The position numbers were made by a program, and so were the translations under genes. This document shows, one piece after another, positions 48,830 through 61,951 of a DNA stretch of 64,000 nt. Location of the stretch: positions 7,788,001 to 7,852,000 of the forward strand of contig JAJFZO010000094.1 in the NCBI GenBank assembly GCA_021397835.1. Reading direction: 5' to 3'. Under the pieces are notes generated by a model. The model saw only the letters and a program-made list of their open reading frames with translations, searched no databases and had not been told where the DNA came from. Positions within the stretch are counted from its first letter, which is position 1. Each line of letters starts with the position of its first letter. Origin of the DNA: Moringa oleifera (lineage: Eukaryota > Streptophyta > Magnoliopsida > Brassicales > Moringaceae).

Positions 48830-51800
48830 GATTTAACACCGCTTGATTATAACTAATACAATACTAATAACAATAGTAATTAAAAATGCAGGCTTAATTT
48901 TCTACTGAAACCGTGGAAAATCTAGAAATCGCTTGAGCGCAGATCAAACCCTCTCCCCTGCAAACACCCAGGAGCCAAACACCCCAGAGAAAATCTAGCA
49001 AAGAGAACCCTGCAACAGCTAAGGAACTTAATGGCGTCCCTCTACTTCTCTCCCCAGAAACTGTAACGTCAATTATAGCCGTTTGGTGGTTTTTCGCTCT
49101 TAAGCCAGATACCTCTGCCTCCCTTATTTCTAAAATCCGAAAGAGAGAGAATCCATTAAATATAAGCACCACCCCTCAAAAATTCCCTTAATTTTTCCAC
49201 TCACAAAAAATAAAAAATTAAAATTAAAATTAATAATCCTTTTTAAAAATTGGAAAGAGATAGACGGAAAGTTAAAGTCCAATTAACATGTGGGTATCTC
49301 ATCCTACGGTCGGAAGTCGTCCATGTGGCAGCCTGTCGGAGGTGAGCGCGTGAGATGATTTCACTAAAAGGCAAGCGCTGATCTGTCGTTTTAGAGTCAG
49401 TTGGCAACGTATTACAAGGAGCCGTTTCTCTTGTTTTGCTGGCCCACGTTAAGCACGGTAAATAAATCTTTACTGTATATATATTTTTTTTACCACCATA
49501 CCCTTGGATTTACCTTCACAAGGACAAGCGTGCAGAGGGGAGGGTGTTATGGTCATTTCATTGGAATTACCTTACTCGGTTTCCTGGGACAGTTTCGTTA
49601 CGCGCCCTTTGACCCGGTCAAATCCCCTCTTCGTTGCAGCTGTAATTATTATCCCTTTTTTCTACAAAAAAGAGAGAATTAGTATGCTTATTAAATCCAA
49701 AAATTAAAAATAATTCCCATTAGCGTCAAGGCTGAAAAGGTAACATCCTTTTTGCCTTAAAAAAAGACCAACCAGGAAAAGCTTCGGACACCATAAGAAG
49801 TGTTAACTGTTAAGACAAGCATGATTCATCCCAAATTTAAATTATAATTTAAAAAAAAATTCTATAACATATAGTTTTTTATTTTTTTTAATTTTCCAAA
49901 TTTAGGAAGCATAGTCAGATATAATTGGTGAAACGTTGAAATTTCAAATCATATCTTTAATCCTGATATAAATTTTTAAAAAATAAAAAATATTATTATA
50001 TTAAAATAAAATATATATAAATTTTCTTTTCAATAAGAGAATGACATTTTCGACCGTTTCTTCGTCATTAATAGAAAATGTCACTTCTTGACTTGGAAAG
50101 ACAAGGAGTATCAGGCTTTCATTTTAATTGACTTTGTTGACTCGTTAAAACGACCTATTTTTAAGTATTATTTTTAAATTATTTAAGATAATTTTAAAAT
50201 ATTTTTTATAATTCAAATATTTTTTAATTGTGGCTCACTTTTTTTGTAATTAATAATTACTCACATACGACTAATTAAAATTTTATAGTGAAGGATAATA
50301 TTCCATCAGAGAGCGGCATTACTCTCATAGCAATACCCATTTCACCACGTGGCTGTTTCCCATTGGTGTTTGTTGAAGTGAATGAGTCCCCTCTAATGGC
50401 CAAGTCCACGTGCCGTGAGAATCTTCACCTCCCTTAACCTTATATTCCGTTGCATAACTCCTTCAATGCAGAAAAACTATATATAATAATAATAATAAAT
50501 TAAGAATTATTTTTTTTTTGAAAATATGTCACACTTGACCTTAATTTAAATTTCAATACTGTGACAGCATATTTTCTAAACTTAGGATGGTGTGAAATTC
50601 AAATAAAGGATAACTTTTATAAAAGCAGTATACTTTATATTAAAATTAACTCATAGTTAACACTCAATTTAATTTCCATTGAAGAAATTCTTATCATTTT
50701 ATATTTTTTTAATGAAATTTTGTAATAATAATTGTAATAATGTAAGAGTTGACTTACAGTAATTTTTTAAAGGTGGAGATTCTTATATACAGCTAGTGGC
50801 AAAATAAAACAATGTATTCAGAATTTCATCTTACTTGGATAATTATGTAATTTTAGCCATCTAAGAATTTTTGTTCATTGTCCTATTGGCAACAAAGACA
50901 AAGAAGATAAGATAGTGAGAAAAGAAAATAAATTATTGGCCTCTTTTATAAGTGTATATAATTAAAATGTGGTAAAAATAATGTTATCAATTTATTAATG
51001 AAAAACATTATCTCTTTTTTAGTATATATAATTATTAAGATAAAAATTAATTGTTCAAAATAATATACACGTTTAAATTATATCAGTTCAATTTCGATTT
51101 AACGAGTATATCATCCAAATCAATTTTCATTTAATGGGATTCATATTCTTATAATTATTTCACTTTATTTAATTTTTTCGTTATTTTATAAATATCAAAG
51201 AAGACTGAGAATTTTAAAATCTACGCTTAAAAATTAATGACGCACTCTTATCATTTATCAAATTCAAATTATCTCTCTAGTGCTTATAAATATACATGTA
51301 TGATTCACTCAATTTTTTAATGTTTATTTGAAAATATAATAGTGATTTAAGCGATGAAATTTTCTTTATTTGCAAGTCCTCAAACTCGATCTCTACTTCC
51401 CTAATAAATAAACTCAATTTTTTTCTTAAAATATATCATCATATTATAAAAATTATCTATTTAAAAATATTAAATAATATCTATTTTATCTTTTAAAATA
51501 TAATTTATAACCTTAAATCGCATGTAATAAAAATAAACAATAGAATTTTATATATCATTTAGTATTATAATTTATAAACGGTATAAAATTCAAGAATTTG
51601 TTAATGTATGATCGCATGATTTTCACATAATTGAAATTAAAAACGCACTCTCAAGGACTTGGACATGCACATAAAACTAATAAACCATATACAATTATTT
51701 GAGTTATGAATTGAAAAAACAAGAAATAATTTTAAAATTAATAATTTCAATCAATGGTGAAATTAAACATAATGGAAGGAAAGTAGCAATGTGGGCGGCC

Positions 51801-54092
51801 ACAAGATTGAATTTTTTGACACAAACGGGGTGTTTCCCGGCAGCTTCCGAGAAATTTCTGCATACAATAATGATCAAAATTTGGACCGTGTTGGAAGAGG
51901 TAAGTAGAAGACTTGGAAAAGGCATATTACAAGAGAATGGGAAATGTTGCATGTAATGGCAAAAAGGAGCTCAGGGAGATGATAGGGATGGCTGCCCACT
52001 ATGCCTTCTCTTCTCTTTCCCTCTTGGAACTTGTAAAGTGTCTTGGTTGGGTCACTCATTTGGATTGTGTCCAATAATTAAGCCTTTGAATGCCACCTAA
52101 GTAAGGAAAAACACTCAAATTCTTAATTTCATATTATAAATTTACAAATTGAATTGTTATTTCGTAAGTTTTTTAATATTGTTATTTGGGTAATGGTTAA
52201 ATTGATATATTAAAATTTGATTTTTTATTTTTTAAATATAAGAATTTGATTAATTATATAAAATAAACATCAAGATTTTATGGGATTTATTTTTTTAATA
52301 ACCATGATGAATTTTTGATTTTATAAGTTTTTTTTATGGATGAATTTTTATTATTATTTTAATATCAATTTGTTTAAAAAATTAATACATAATAATTTAA
52401 TAAATTTAATAAAGATAATTTTTATTTTTAATTATATTTATATAATAAATTATTCATTTTTTGAAAAAAATTAATCATAACTCAAATCTAAAAATAAATC
52501 GGAATCTTTATTTATTATCATGATTTTTATTTTTTTACCTGACATCTCTAATGGGACTCTTAAGCAATTACCACACTTTGACTTTAAGCCGCATACCGTT
52601 GCTAACGCTGCCTTGCTTAATCATTCCCATCACATCATTTCAATTATTGTTATTTATAAATAATAAACAATTTTTTCTATCAATTAAACTATTTTTATTA
52701 ATTTTTTAAAAGAAATGTACCATTTAAAAAATAAAAAATAAAAAAAGAAAATTTATTGATCTTCCGTTCCTTGTAAAAAATCAAGAGATGCAAGACCCTC
52801 CAAGCAAGATAATTAAGTTTCCTACACGTCTGACATACTTCCGCTACGTCTCAATCTTAGACTAATTTTCATAAAGAAAAGTCTCTAGTAAACACAAGCG
52901 GTGCCAAATCCACGCGTTCTAATTATGTCACCGTGGCAGCATACAACCATGATTTAAAACTCAAAACCCTTTGCTTTGTTAAAAAAGAAACAGTTAATAT
53001 TTTATGATTTTTTAATTTAAAAATAAATAAATAAAATTAATTATATATTGTGTTAAATTATCATAAATTGTTATTTTTTCAGATGCATACCATTTGCATA
53101 ACTTCTAACGAAACTACATGTTAATTAAGATTTGATTATTGCAGTAAAGTATGTGGTTAGGCCACTGGATTGGGAAAGCTGAATGGGCCCCATATCGAAA
53201 TGGGAGAAATTGTCTCTTTTGAAGAAAATTCTTTGAGGGAGTAAATGAACGGAGGCTTAGGAGAAAATGAGATGCAGTTTCTTGTGTTTTGGCTGTTTAA
53301 GGAAGAGTCTTCCGAGGATCTTTCTCATGAATTTGAACCCACTGATTAAGTCATGTTGACGGAGCTTTGTGCTTGGACTTCTTCCATGGCTGGCGGGTCC
53401 TTCACTGTCCTTTTCACTTTGGTGCTCGGTACGAAGACAGATTCTTGTGCCGAAGCAACACGGAGACTCCCGAGTCAGACGGGCCAACCTTTACGATTCA
53501 TTGACAGGCTCACCAGGTTTGGTGGCCCAATCTTGACATACAATCTGGTGTCTCCTCAGGAAGGCCAGCCCATATTCATCGTCAATACCGGGCTGGCTGG
53601 TGATGTAAAGTCAAGCACAAGTCCAATTCAGCCCAGTTTCCTACCACAAACCAATGGGCTAGGATCTGGATTCTTGTCGAGGAACGAGGTGGACACGGGA
53701 AGGCCGACTCACTGCTTTGTTTAGGTGGGTTGGGCGAAGATGAGCAGAATCCAGTAAGCTTCTGCTGCTTGTTATGTGTCAAAACTAAAAGGCTACAGCG
53801 CCAGAAACACAGCGGAACGAATTAAAAATAGAAGGAAACAGTGGCAATCAAAAATTCCACGTGAAATACAGATCCGATTGGGGGAGGTAGGGAGATGGAT
53901 GTTCGCGGTATCATTTCAGTTTCATTTATATGAAGTTTCATACATGTTAGGGTTTTCTATTATCCTGTTACCTGTTATCGATCATTTCAGGTTTTGTTTT
54001 CATAGGAATCATATTGTATGCTCTATGATAGAATCTGGTTGTTTTCTCTACTTATTGTAGGATTTCTTGGTGCTGATTGGTGAGGTTGGGAG
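48830..54092. other. Intergenic region between divergent GT17 and golgin genes
   Basis: 48830-49200 should contain the GT17 promoter and leader. 49800-53150 is AT-rich with no recognisable gene. 53160-53780 is GC-richer with open frames on both strands and may be the promoter or a leader exon of the golgin gene. A perfect 10-base inverted repeat (TGACATTTTC...GAAAATGTCA) sits at 50042-50083. Confidence 0.5.
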
Positions 54093-57000
54093 ATGGATTT
54101 GATGTCTGGTTACAAGGTCTCTCTCGCTCTCGACTTTCCTTGTTTACTTCTTCTCTGCTACTCATTTAGGCATACGAATATTGTAGTTTTGTTGTTTGGA
54201 CATGCTTTCCAAGGTAGTTGTCCTCTTTAGTGTTGTAGCAAGCTTCTTGATGTTCTAGCAATGGATACTTTCACCAGGTGGTGCATTGAACCTCGATAAA
54301 ATGTAATCCATGTTTTGTACATGCCTGATTGAAAGTTAAATTTGTAACATGTCATTATTTGTTCTAATACTTTTTTTTGCTAAAGAACTTTTCCTTGAAA
54401 ATTGACCATAATTTTACACTGCATTGTAATAACGATTGAATGATATGGTCCGTACTAGCTTGTATCTTGATGCTGTTTCCGTGTGGTGTCTGCATATTCC
54501 ATGTGTGTATAAGCCAAATTTTGATTGATCATGACTGGTGCTTTGGTTCACTTTTATGTTCATATATAATTTGGTGGGATTTTTGTGCAGGGGGTCGTTG
54601 GGCTTGTTTTTGGCAATGAGAATTCTTCTTCAAATGAAGATAGGTAGTCCTTGCCTTCTGTCTTTAGTGATTTTCAGGGTCAAGAATTTTGGTAATGTAG
54701 TTGACATGACAGTGCTAGACATCTGATTGACTGTGGTTCTAGTTTCTGTTAGTTGTTATTTGCATGACTAATCTATTAATTGGCTTCCATTAATAGTTAT
54801 GTCGAACGCTTGCTCGATCGCATAAGCAATGGTGTCTTGGCAGAGGATAGGAGGACTGCTATTGCAGAATTACAGTCTGTTGTAGCAGAAAGTCATGCTG
54901 CCCAACTAGCATTTGGAGCAATGGGTGAATTTTTCTTGTTTGATATATTGAGTTTGCAATGTTTTCCAATTATCCTGTATGATACGCGTTCCTCCTGTCT
55001 TTACAGGTTTTCCTATAATTATGGGTGTGCTAAAGGAAGAACGGGATGATGTTGAAATGGTATTGTATCTTCTCTTTCATTTTCTTTTTTATGTATTATG
55101 TCTCCTTTTGTTTTGTTTCTATAAGTCAGATATTGTTTTGTGAAAATATGTGGAAAACAAATTGAAGAGGAAATGTGGGTTCTGTTTGTCCCCAATTTAG
55201 CAACTTATGTTTCATGTCTTAGGCCTGTCTCTAGCTTTTAAAATAGGTTAACAATAATAAATTTGAAAAGAAACAGGATCCCAGATGTGAGAGACCTTGG
55301 TTTAATATTGTTTCTTGGAATGTTTAGCATGTTTGACTTACCATACCCTCAACCTCCCCCACTCGAGTCATTGCTATTGGTGCTGTGGAATTTCGCATGC
55401 TGTTTTAGTTTGCTTCAAGCAAAAACTTTTCCATAGAATTTGATTTGCATGACTTGATCATGACCATTATTATTTACTGAAAATGATATGCAACGTTGAG
55501 TTAATCTAATTCATTTGCAAGGTTCGTGGTGCACTAGAAACTCTTGTTAGTGCTTTGACTCCAATTGATCATTCAAGAGGGCAGAAGAATGAGGTTCAAC
55601 CAGCTTTAATGAACACCGATTTGCTCTCCAGAGAAGCAGAAAGCATTTCTCTTCTTCTAGGCTTATTGGTGAGAATTCTCTCTATGGATAAGTGAACTTT
55701 TTATATTCATTTGTGCTTGTTAAGCTGAACAACTTCTTCTTTGGGTAATTTGGCAGTCGGAGGAGGATTTTTATGTACGATATTATACACTTCAAATTTT
55801 GACAGCACTTCTCACAAATTCTCCAAATAGGTATGAGTTGTTCAGCAAATATTTCTTTTTCTATAGATTTTTTAATTTCTTGAGTTACGTTGGGAAGACT
55901 ATTGCTGAGTTTTTTTTTTTTAAAAGGTTACAGGAAGCTATTTTGACTATTCCTCGTGGTATCACTCGGCTCATGGATATGCTTATGGATCGTGAGGTAC
56001 ATGCTCATTACTGAGTGATTATCCTTTTACTTTCTAATTAAAACGATATATTCAATCTTTCATTGGGTTTCTTTTTACTATGTCATTTCGTTCACTTCTC
56101 ATTTCCTTGTTTGAATGTTAAAATTGTTGTCTCTCTCTCTCTGCGTGCGTGTGTTATATTGGTCTTACACATTCCATGAGTATTTAACTTTCAAGAACCT
56201 AAATAGATTTGCTGTGGGAAGCTTTATAAGGAAAGAAGACATTGTTATATCTCTGACTATTTGTCACTGCTTCTTGTTGCTGTATAATTGCTATCTATTA
56301 TATGGAACTGATCATGTTTTGCCTTCCAGGTCATTCGAAATGAGGCTTTACTGCTTCTTACTTACTTGACTCGTGAAGCTGAGGTAAGTTTCTTCTTCAC
56401 GTGAGCATGAATTGGTGATTGGACCTGCGTTTGCAATATGCTTGATGATTCACACGCTAACAAATAGAATTTGATGATTTTAGGAGATTCAAAAAATTGT
56501 TGTCTTTGAAGGCGCATTTGAGAAAATTTTTAGCATCATCAAAGAGGAAGGAGGTTCAGAAGGAGGTGTTGTTGTGCAGGTGATTCATTGTCGGTCATGA
56601 TTTAGAGTGATTTTCTGTAAACTTGCTTTAACTTTTTGGCTACTAGGCCATTAATTCAAGTGCTTTTGTTTGCATTATTATGCAGAATTTCTGCAGTTGT
56701 CCTGTCAGAAAATGCAAGAAATAATGGGAACCACCTTTTTTTAAATAAAAATAATCTTACAAAAGTGATGAGACCGACAACATTTTGTTAGTTTCCCCTG
56801 ACATATTCGAAGTTATAGAGAATAGCATTTCAAAATGCATGCCTAATCATGTTTCAGTTTGTTCTGGTTTTGCATGGCAAAAAAATGAAAAAACATGTTC
56901 AGTGCAGTACTAAACATGAGCTTCATTGTTCCTGCAGTCAATTTTGATTTATCTTTGTTGGCATACGAGAAGTCTATTACTATTGATAGCACTAATATTT

Positions 57001-60000
57001 TCATATCTTCCCAGGATTGCCTGGAATTGTTGAACAACCTTCTCCGTAACAATGCATCTAATCAGGTTTAAAGCTCTGTAACTGTTTTCATTGTTTTCAT
57101 TTATTATCGAGGTTCATTAGTAGCTAATAATCTTTTTTTTTCTTTTGTTTTTATCTATGTTTTTTTAGGTGCTTCTAAGGGAAACTATGGGCTTTGACCC
57201 ACTAATATCAATTCTGAAAGTACGAGGAACTACATACAGTTTCACCCAGCAAAAGGTTGGATACTCAAATGCATGTAACTTCATACTATTTCTGTTCTAA
57301 TTATTCCAGATTTTCGAAAGTGCTTTCCAAGCATTATGAGTCATTTCTTGTCTTTGAATCAAACAACATGCCAGTAGACAATTAATTTACTTGGTGCATT
57401 GGAGACAATTAATTTGTTGATGATGGGAGGTCCAGAGGCTGAGCCTGCTAAAGATGCAAATAAGCTGACCAATAAAATGGTTCTGGTTCAGGTTTGTTAC
57501 CAATTTCCCTATCTGCCGAAGTTAATGCATAAAATGCTAGTAGTGGTGATTCCATATTTTGTTTCATGTTTGATTCATCATAGAAGAAAGTCTTGGAACA
57601 TCTTCTCATGTTGGGTGTTGAAAGCCAATGGGCTCCGGTTCCAGTACGTTGTGCGGTAAGACAGTTTTTCTGGCATAGTTTATTATTATTAGGGTTTTCT
57701 TTCAATTCATTTTCTTCTAAAGATCATTCATTATCCAGGCATTAAGGTGCATTGGTGATTTGATTGCTGGACATCCCAAGAACCTCGATGCTCTTGCTAG
57801 CAAATTTCTTGGTGAGGATCCGCAAGTAGAACCTGCTCTAAATTCAATTCTTCGGATCATTTTGCGGACCTCTAGTGTACAAGAGTTTGTTGCGGCTGAC
57901 CATGTTTTCAAGTGCTTTTGTGAGGTTGATGTCTTGTCTTCGCTATTCTTTCATCATTTTTATGTTGTTGAATCTTGTGAAATTTTTATTATACAATTTA
58001 GACTACAAAGCTGATGAATGCCATTGTGTCTTGATTGTGTATATTCAATCTTATCTTTTAGTGCTTTATATATTTGTTCAGAAAAATGCTGATGGTCAAG
58101 CGATGTTAGCATCTACATTAATTCCTCAACCACATTCTATGGTTCATGCTCCCCTTGAGGAGGACATTAACATGTCATTTGGAAGGTTTGTTTTTATGCC
58201 AATTGCACTTTATGCTGCTTTTATCATACTCCATGTTGAAGTTTGATGATATCTAGTTCACAGTGCCTTAGTTGAGTTTAGATTATTATGTTTCCCTTTA
58301 GTCTGTTTTCCTACTTATGGTGGATTGTTCTGATAAACATTATTTTATATGGCAGCATGCTGTTACGTGGACTTACTTTGGGTGAAAGTGATGGTGATCT
58401 TGAGGTTTGTAATGCTTAAAGAACAGACAAGATGGATATTGGATGTTGATTTGCACCACACCCAAGATTTAGGGCCTGTTTGATTTCTATTCTCAAAAAC
58501 AGTTTTTTTTTTCTTGTTTTTAAAAACAAACGAGCAAAAAATTTGTTTGATAAAAACGTTCTGTCAAAGTTGATTCTAAGAACAGTTTTTGTTTTTTTAG
58601 TGTTCAAAATAAAAGTTAGAGAACATCTTAAGGTTGTTTGTGTTCTGTTTTTTAACTTTCAGTTTTTAAAACAATTAAAAACCTGGAGAACTGGTTTTCA
58701 TTAATGACATTATTGTAACTATCAATGATTCTAAAAAACTCTTAACCATTGTTTTAAATAATATTCTCAAATGGCTTTTTTTCTTTCTTCTCCTCAAAAA
58801 CAACTTTTAAAAATTATATTTAAAAATAGTTTTCGAAAATAAAAAAACTAAAATACAATCAAGCACACCTTTATTGTTCGTGCTTGCTGCCTGATATCTA
58901 TTCAGCTGGTGTTTTCAAGTGCAGATATGTTGCAGGGCTGCTAGTGTTCTCTCTCATATGCTGAAGGACAATATTCAGTGCAAGGACAAGGTAGGCAGTT
59001 CTGATTCCTTTTCATTTCTTTTATTTTTTCTTTAAAACATAAAATTGTGGAAAATTGTATTTCACTGTGAGAGTTGCACTTCATTCAAGGACCTGCTTTG
59101 CTTTCTACCTTTCAGAGATTTACTGTTACTTTTACACATGAACAAAAAATTTTGAAGCCTTAACTGCTTTTTTTTTTTTAATGGTTCAGAGCATTCTGAG
59201 GAGCATCTGATTTATTTCAAATCTTTTTGTTTTAAATCATCAGAAGTTTTACTTTCCAATGGGAAAATGTCCAATGCCATATCCTCTCTCTTTTCTATTT
59301 TTGTTGTATATTGCTTCTAATCTTTTGAGAACATTTGCAGGTTCTACGTATTGAACTTGAGTCACCTATGCCTTCCTTAGGAGCTCCAGAACCCCTAATG
59401 CATCGCATGGTTAGATATTTGGCTGTTGCCTCTTCAATGAAAAATAAAGATGGGAAGGCAAGTACAACAGGAAACATGTATGTTCAACAAATTATCTTGA
59501 AGTTGCTGGTCACTTGGGTGGCGGATTGCCCATCTGCAGTGCAGTGTTTTCTAGATTCACGTCCCCACCTGACCTATCTGCTTGAGTTAGTGGCAGATCA
59601 ATCTGCAACTGTATGCATAAGAGGGTTGGTGGCAGTTCTCTTGGGAGAATGTGTCATTTACAATAAGTCCAGTGGTAATGGAAAAGATGCTTTCTCTGTG
59701 GTTGATGCCATAAGCCAGAAAATTGGGCTTACTTCATACTTTCTAAAGTTTGATGAGATGCAGAAAAGCTACCTTTTCTCTTCTGTGAAGCCACCACAGC
59801 CCCATAAGCCATTGACAAGATCAACTGCTGCTAGTATGGTGGAGATTGAAGATGCAGATGAGGGTGATGCCTCTGATCAGAGGAATGCAGATCATCCTAT
59901 TCTTTCATCGATATTTGATGCTAATTTTGTTAATTTCATTAAGAATTTGGAGGCTAGCATTAGAGACAGCATTATAGATGTTTACAGTCGTCCAAAGAGT

Positions 60001-61000
60001 GAGGTAGCAATAGTTCCTGCAGAATTAGAACAGAAGAGTGGGGAAAACGACAAGGATTATGTAAAGCGGTTGAGAGCATTTGTAGAGAAACAGTGCTCTG
60101 AGATACAGGTATGATTTTACTGCCTCCCCTGCTAACTTATGTCTTAATTTATAATGAAACAGGTGATGATAATAATTAGCTTAATGCTGAAAAGTATAAG
60201 CTGGTTTTACATAATTAGGATGTTGATGATGACAAAGCTTAATCATTTCAATATGGATAGATTCATTTAGCCAGCAGTTGTGGTAAGTGCATCAACTGCT
60301 GTCAATGTGTCATCTGGTTTTGGTTGTTTACGTATGTCTGTCAAGAGGATCAGTAAGTGGTGCATGTTTAATCTGTTGCATGAGTGTCTTGTAGTTTGCT
60401 TCTTTTTATTCTTTCTTTGTCTTCCTTCTCATGCATCTCTATTTTCAGAATCTTCTTGGTCGGAATGCATCTTTGGCTGAGGATCTGGCCAAAACAGGTG
60501 GGAGTGGCCATTCCCAATTAGAGCATAGGTCAAGTGGGGGCTCAGAGAGAGTCCTAGCTGAGACCCTTAAGAGAGACCTTCAAGAAGCATCTCAACGAAT
60601 AGAGATGCTGAAAGCAGAGAAAGCAAAGATTGAATCTGAGGCATCTATGTACCAAAACTTGGCTGGGAAGATGGAGTCTGATCTCAAGAGCCTGTCTGAT
60701 GCTTATAACAGTCTTGAACAAGCCAATTTCCATCTCGAGAAGGAGGTGAAAGCTTTGAAGAGTGGAGGGGCCTCAAGCATTCCTGATATTGAGGCAATAA
60801 AGGCAGAAGCTAGGGAGGAAGCCCAGAAGGAGAGTGAGGTGGAACTGAATGACTTGCTAGTATGCCTCGGGCAAGAACAGAGTAAGGTGGAGAAACTTAG
60901 TGCAAGGTTGTTGGAATTGGGAGAGGATGTGGAGAAACTACTTGAAGGAATTGGAGATGATATGGGGCTGCCTGAAGATGGGGAAGAGGAGGAAGACTAA
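54093..61000 (+). CDS. GC6: Golgin candidate 6 / p115-Uso1 vesicle tether (MAIGO4)
   Basis: Nineteen exons, all in frame: 54093-54116, 54591-54643, 54797-54924, 55007-55059, 55522-55668, 55757-55830, 55927-55996, 56330-56383, 56484-56579, 57015-57065, 57169-57255, 57378-57491, 57584-57655, 57739-57924, 58082-58185, 58356-58404, 58925-58990, 59341-60108 and 60449-61000. The 915-residue product begins MDLMSGYKGVVGLVFGNENS and matches Arabidopsis GC6 along its length. Residues to about 600 form the armadillo-like Uso1/p115 head ('LQEAILTIPRGITRLMDMLM', 'VRCAALRCIGDLIAGHPKN'). About 740-890 is coiled coil and the end is acidic (EDGEEEED). p115 tethers COPII/COPI vesicles at the ER-Golgi interface; the plant mutant missorts seed storage proteins. 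Confidence 0.96.
58472..58869. mobile_element. MITE-like insertion in golgin intron 16
   Basis: The intron contains about 400 bases starting GGGCCTGTTTGATT and ending AATCAAGCACACC, imperfect inverted ends resembling hAT-type miniature elements, with a T/A-rich interior of repeated 'aaaaacagttttt' motifs. A short TTTA flanks both sides. No coding capacity. Confidence 0.5.
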
Positions 61001-61830
61001 TAGGAGTAGGTGCTCGCTACGCGGAAGTTATTGTATGGTTGTTCTCCACCTTCATAGATATGGCTGGTTGTTTGGACTCTCTTTGTACATTTGGAAGTGA
61101 ATTGTACAGTACGGTTATGATTAATAGTGCGTACTATCTGGATCAAACTGATCTTGTTTCCTATCTCGGGTGGAATTTAAATTATAATCTCTTGAATGCT
61201 GTGTGAATATCACATTGTTTTGGTGGTCATGTCACTTCCTAACATTTCAGGACTGCCTGAGAAGTTTTTAAGGTATTCTTGTATGTTGAGTTGCTTTATT
61301 TGATGTTGCACTTGGTGGTGATATGGGAAGTCTATTACTGGTGTTGTTTTCTTTAATAGTATCTTCTGATCAATGACATGGTTTATTTTCATTGATTTTA
61401 CGTTATTTTGTGGTCTAAAGTTTTAAGTTTTAAGATTTAATTTCATTTTTAATTGAGATCACTGAAAATTTTCTTTGGTTATTAATTTTGAGGATGAATT
61501 TTTCATCCATTCATGGGGATGCTTTAATTATTTAAAAAAAATGATTTCTGATTTTATTAAAACATACCTAGTTTATAAAAATATTAAAGAATTATTTAAA
61601 TTTGTGACTAAAGTTTTTTCAGAGAAACAAAATGTTATATGTTCTTTTGTTTTAACACAAATTTAGTCATCACTTTTGATAACTCTCTTTTTTCTCTGGA
61701 TTTGTATCTTCCCAGTTTGCACTTGCCCATACAAAGGGAGAAAATTTGAGTTTGAACCATCGAGTCTAAGGCGAACCACTAACTACCTCTGGCTATATAT
61801 ATATATATACACACACAACAGCCACTCGCA

Positions 61831-61870
<40 letters not shown>

Positions 61871-61951
61871 GCACAAGGCACACGCACACGCACATGTCAC
61901 ACACGCACAGGGGAAAACAGGTTGTAAGGGATTTGCTTGAATCTTTTGATC
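61001..61951. other. Golgin 3' UTR, spacer and microsatellite cluster
   Basis: The golgin 3' UTR probably ends by about 61150-61200. Further on lies AT-rich spacer, then at 61793-61875 a compound microsatellite: (TA)n, (CA)n, (TC)n about 13 units, and (AC)n, followed by CGCACA repeats. No gene is seen. Confidence 0.7.

Noticed and set aside
50042..50083. Perfect 10-base inverted repeat with a 22-base loop
   Set aside because: It is too short and isolated to call a hairpin RNA or a transposon; expected by chance in long AT-rich spacers.
61793..61875. Possible CRISPR-like or regularly spaced repeat
   Set aside because: These are simple dinucleotide microsatellites without spacers, in a plant nuclear genome.
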